Of a stretch of 5,550 nucleotides of DNA, positions 5,247 to 5,550 are shown piece after piece. The stretch covers positions 1-5,550 of the forward strand of contig JAJYOH010000426.1 in assembly GCA_021796315.1 (NCBI GenBank). Direction: 5' to 3'. Source of the stretch: Chloroflexota bacterium. Lineage in GTDB: Bacteria; Chloroflexota; Anaerolineae; Anaerolineales; Villigracilaceae. The notes below the pieces were generated by a model. The model did not search any database and had not been told where the DNA came from. It worked only from the letters and a program-made list of their open reading frames with translations. The position numbers were made by a program, and so were the translations under genes. The number at the start of each line of letters is the position of its first letter. Position 1 is the stretch's first letter.

Positions 5247-5550
5247 ATGAAAATATATCTAGACGCCTGTTGTCTAAACCGCCCCTTTGACGACCAGCGC
5301 CAGCCCCGCGTTCGCTTGGAAGCCGAAGCCATCACACTCATCTTGCAAAAGCTTCATGAGCGCGAATGGGAATGGGTAGGCAGCGACATTTTGTTCTACG
5401 AACTTGAACAAACTAAGGATGCAGAGCGCAGAAATCGACTATTACTCTTAGCGAGACAGTCGCACAAAGTCGTTGGGGTGACCAACAGGATATTGTCGCA
5501 GGCAGAAATATTCGAAAATTCAGGTTTTGACGGTTACGACGCCATCCAGT
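5247..5550 (+). CDS. PIN-domain protein, VapC-type, cut by window end
   Basis: The first 101 residues of a PIN-domain ribonuclease are present. It begins MKIYLDACCLNRPFDDQ, a characteristic opening of one PIN subgroup that carries the first catalytic Asp (D6). The second acidic position is expected at E52 in SDILFYELEQTKD, and the third at D98 in GFDGYDAIQ. PIN proteins of this kind cleave RNA with Mg2+ or Mn2+ and usually act as toxins held by an antitoxin. The final 35-45 residues expected for the family lie outside the window. No antitoxin-like frame precedes it within the 248-bp gap to the divergent TPR gene. A partner would have to be downstream, elsewhere or absent. The start codon follows the extended -10 box directly, with no Shine-Dalgarno. 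Confidence 0.85.
   Translation, partial: MKIYLDACCLNRPFDDQRQPRVRLEAEAITLILQKLHEREWEWVGSDILFYELEQTKDAERRNRLLLLARQSHKVVGVTNRILSQAEIFENSGFDGYDAIQ

Noticed and set aside
1..5550. CRISPR array or tandem repeats
   Set aside because: No regularly spaced repeats were seen on reading the window.

Overview
The window looks like an accessory or junction region of a bacterial chromosome with moderate GC. The protein families resemble ones I associate with Chloroflexi (Anaerolineae-type) and cyanobacterial genomes. That assignment is a recollection of family distribution and has not been tested by a search.

Left end (1-560, + strand). The window opens inside a decayed IS5-type transposase reading rightward. 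It is followed by a very good sigma70-type promoter (TTGACA, 17 bp, TACAAT). Then comes a short non-coding stretch containing a 22-base sequence that looks like the 3' end of tRNA-Glu (T-arm plus acceptor strand), and a textbook rho-independent terminator. No 5' half of a tRNA precedes that 3' end. The unit is therefore either the footprint of an integration or rearrangement at a tRNA gene, or a small structured RNA of about 145 nt, or both.

Middle (561-1804, - strand). Three genes lie in a compact block. The first is a 123-aa conserved-looking hypothetical protein. The second is a 229-aa protein with a pRiA4b ORF-3-like core, an N-terminal C2HC zinc finger and a C-terminal B-box-like Cys/His cluster. 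The third is a 66-68 aa hypothetical protein. The first two are tightly coupled: the Shine-Dalgarno sequence of the second gene overlaps the stop codon of the first. The third start codon lies inside the second gene.

Next (1983-2825, - strand) is a HEAT-like helical-repeat protein with an acidic N-terminus and an extremely Lys/Arg-rich C-terminal tail. After a 202-bp gap comes a 656-aa protein (3028-4998, - strand) with a DUF6930-like N-terminus, a DUF7309-like middle and an ST7/TPR-like C-terminus. It has a clear promoter and Shine-Dalgarno sequence.

Right end (5247-5550, + strand). This is the start of a PIN-domain (VapC-type) protein cut off by the window edge. It diverges from the TPR gene. 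Its extended -10 box lies so close to the ATG that the mRNA would be leaderless, and an inverted repeat abuts that -10 box. No antitoxin-like gene precedes it.

How the genes might work together is unknown. The minus-strand genes are all scaffold or metal-binding hypotheticals (zinc fingers, HEAT, TPR) of a kind that often travel together. No enzyme of a known defence or metabolic system is evident apart from the PIN nuclease. Gaps without genes (296-560, 1805-1982, 2826-3027, 4999-5246) are all shorter than 300 bases, and their contents are listed where anything could be seen.
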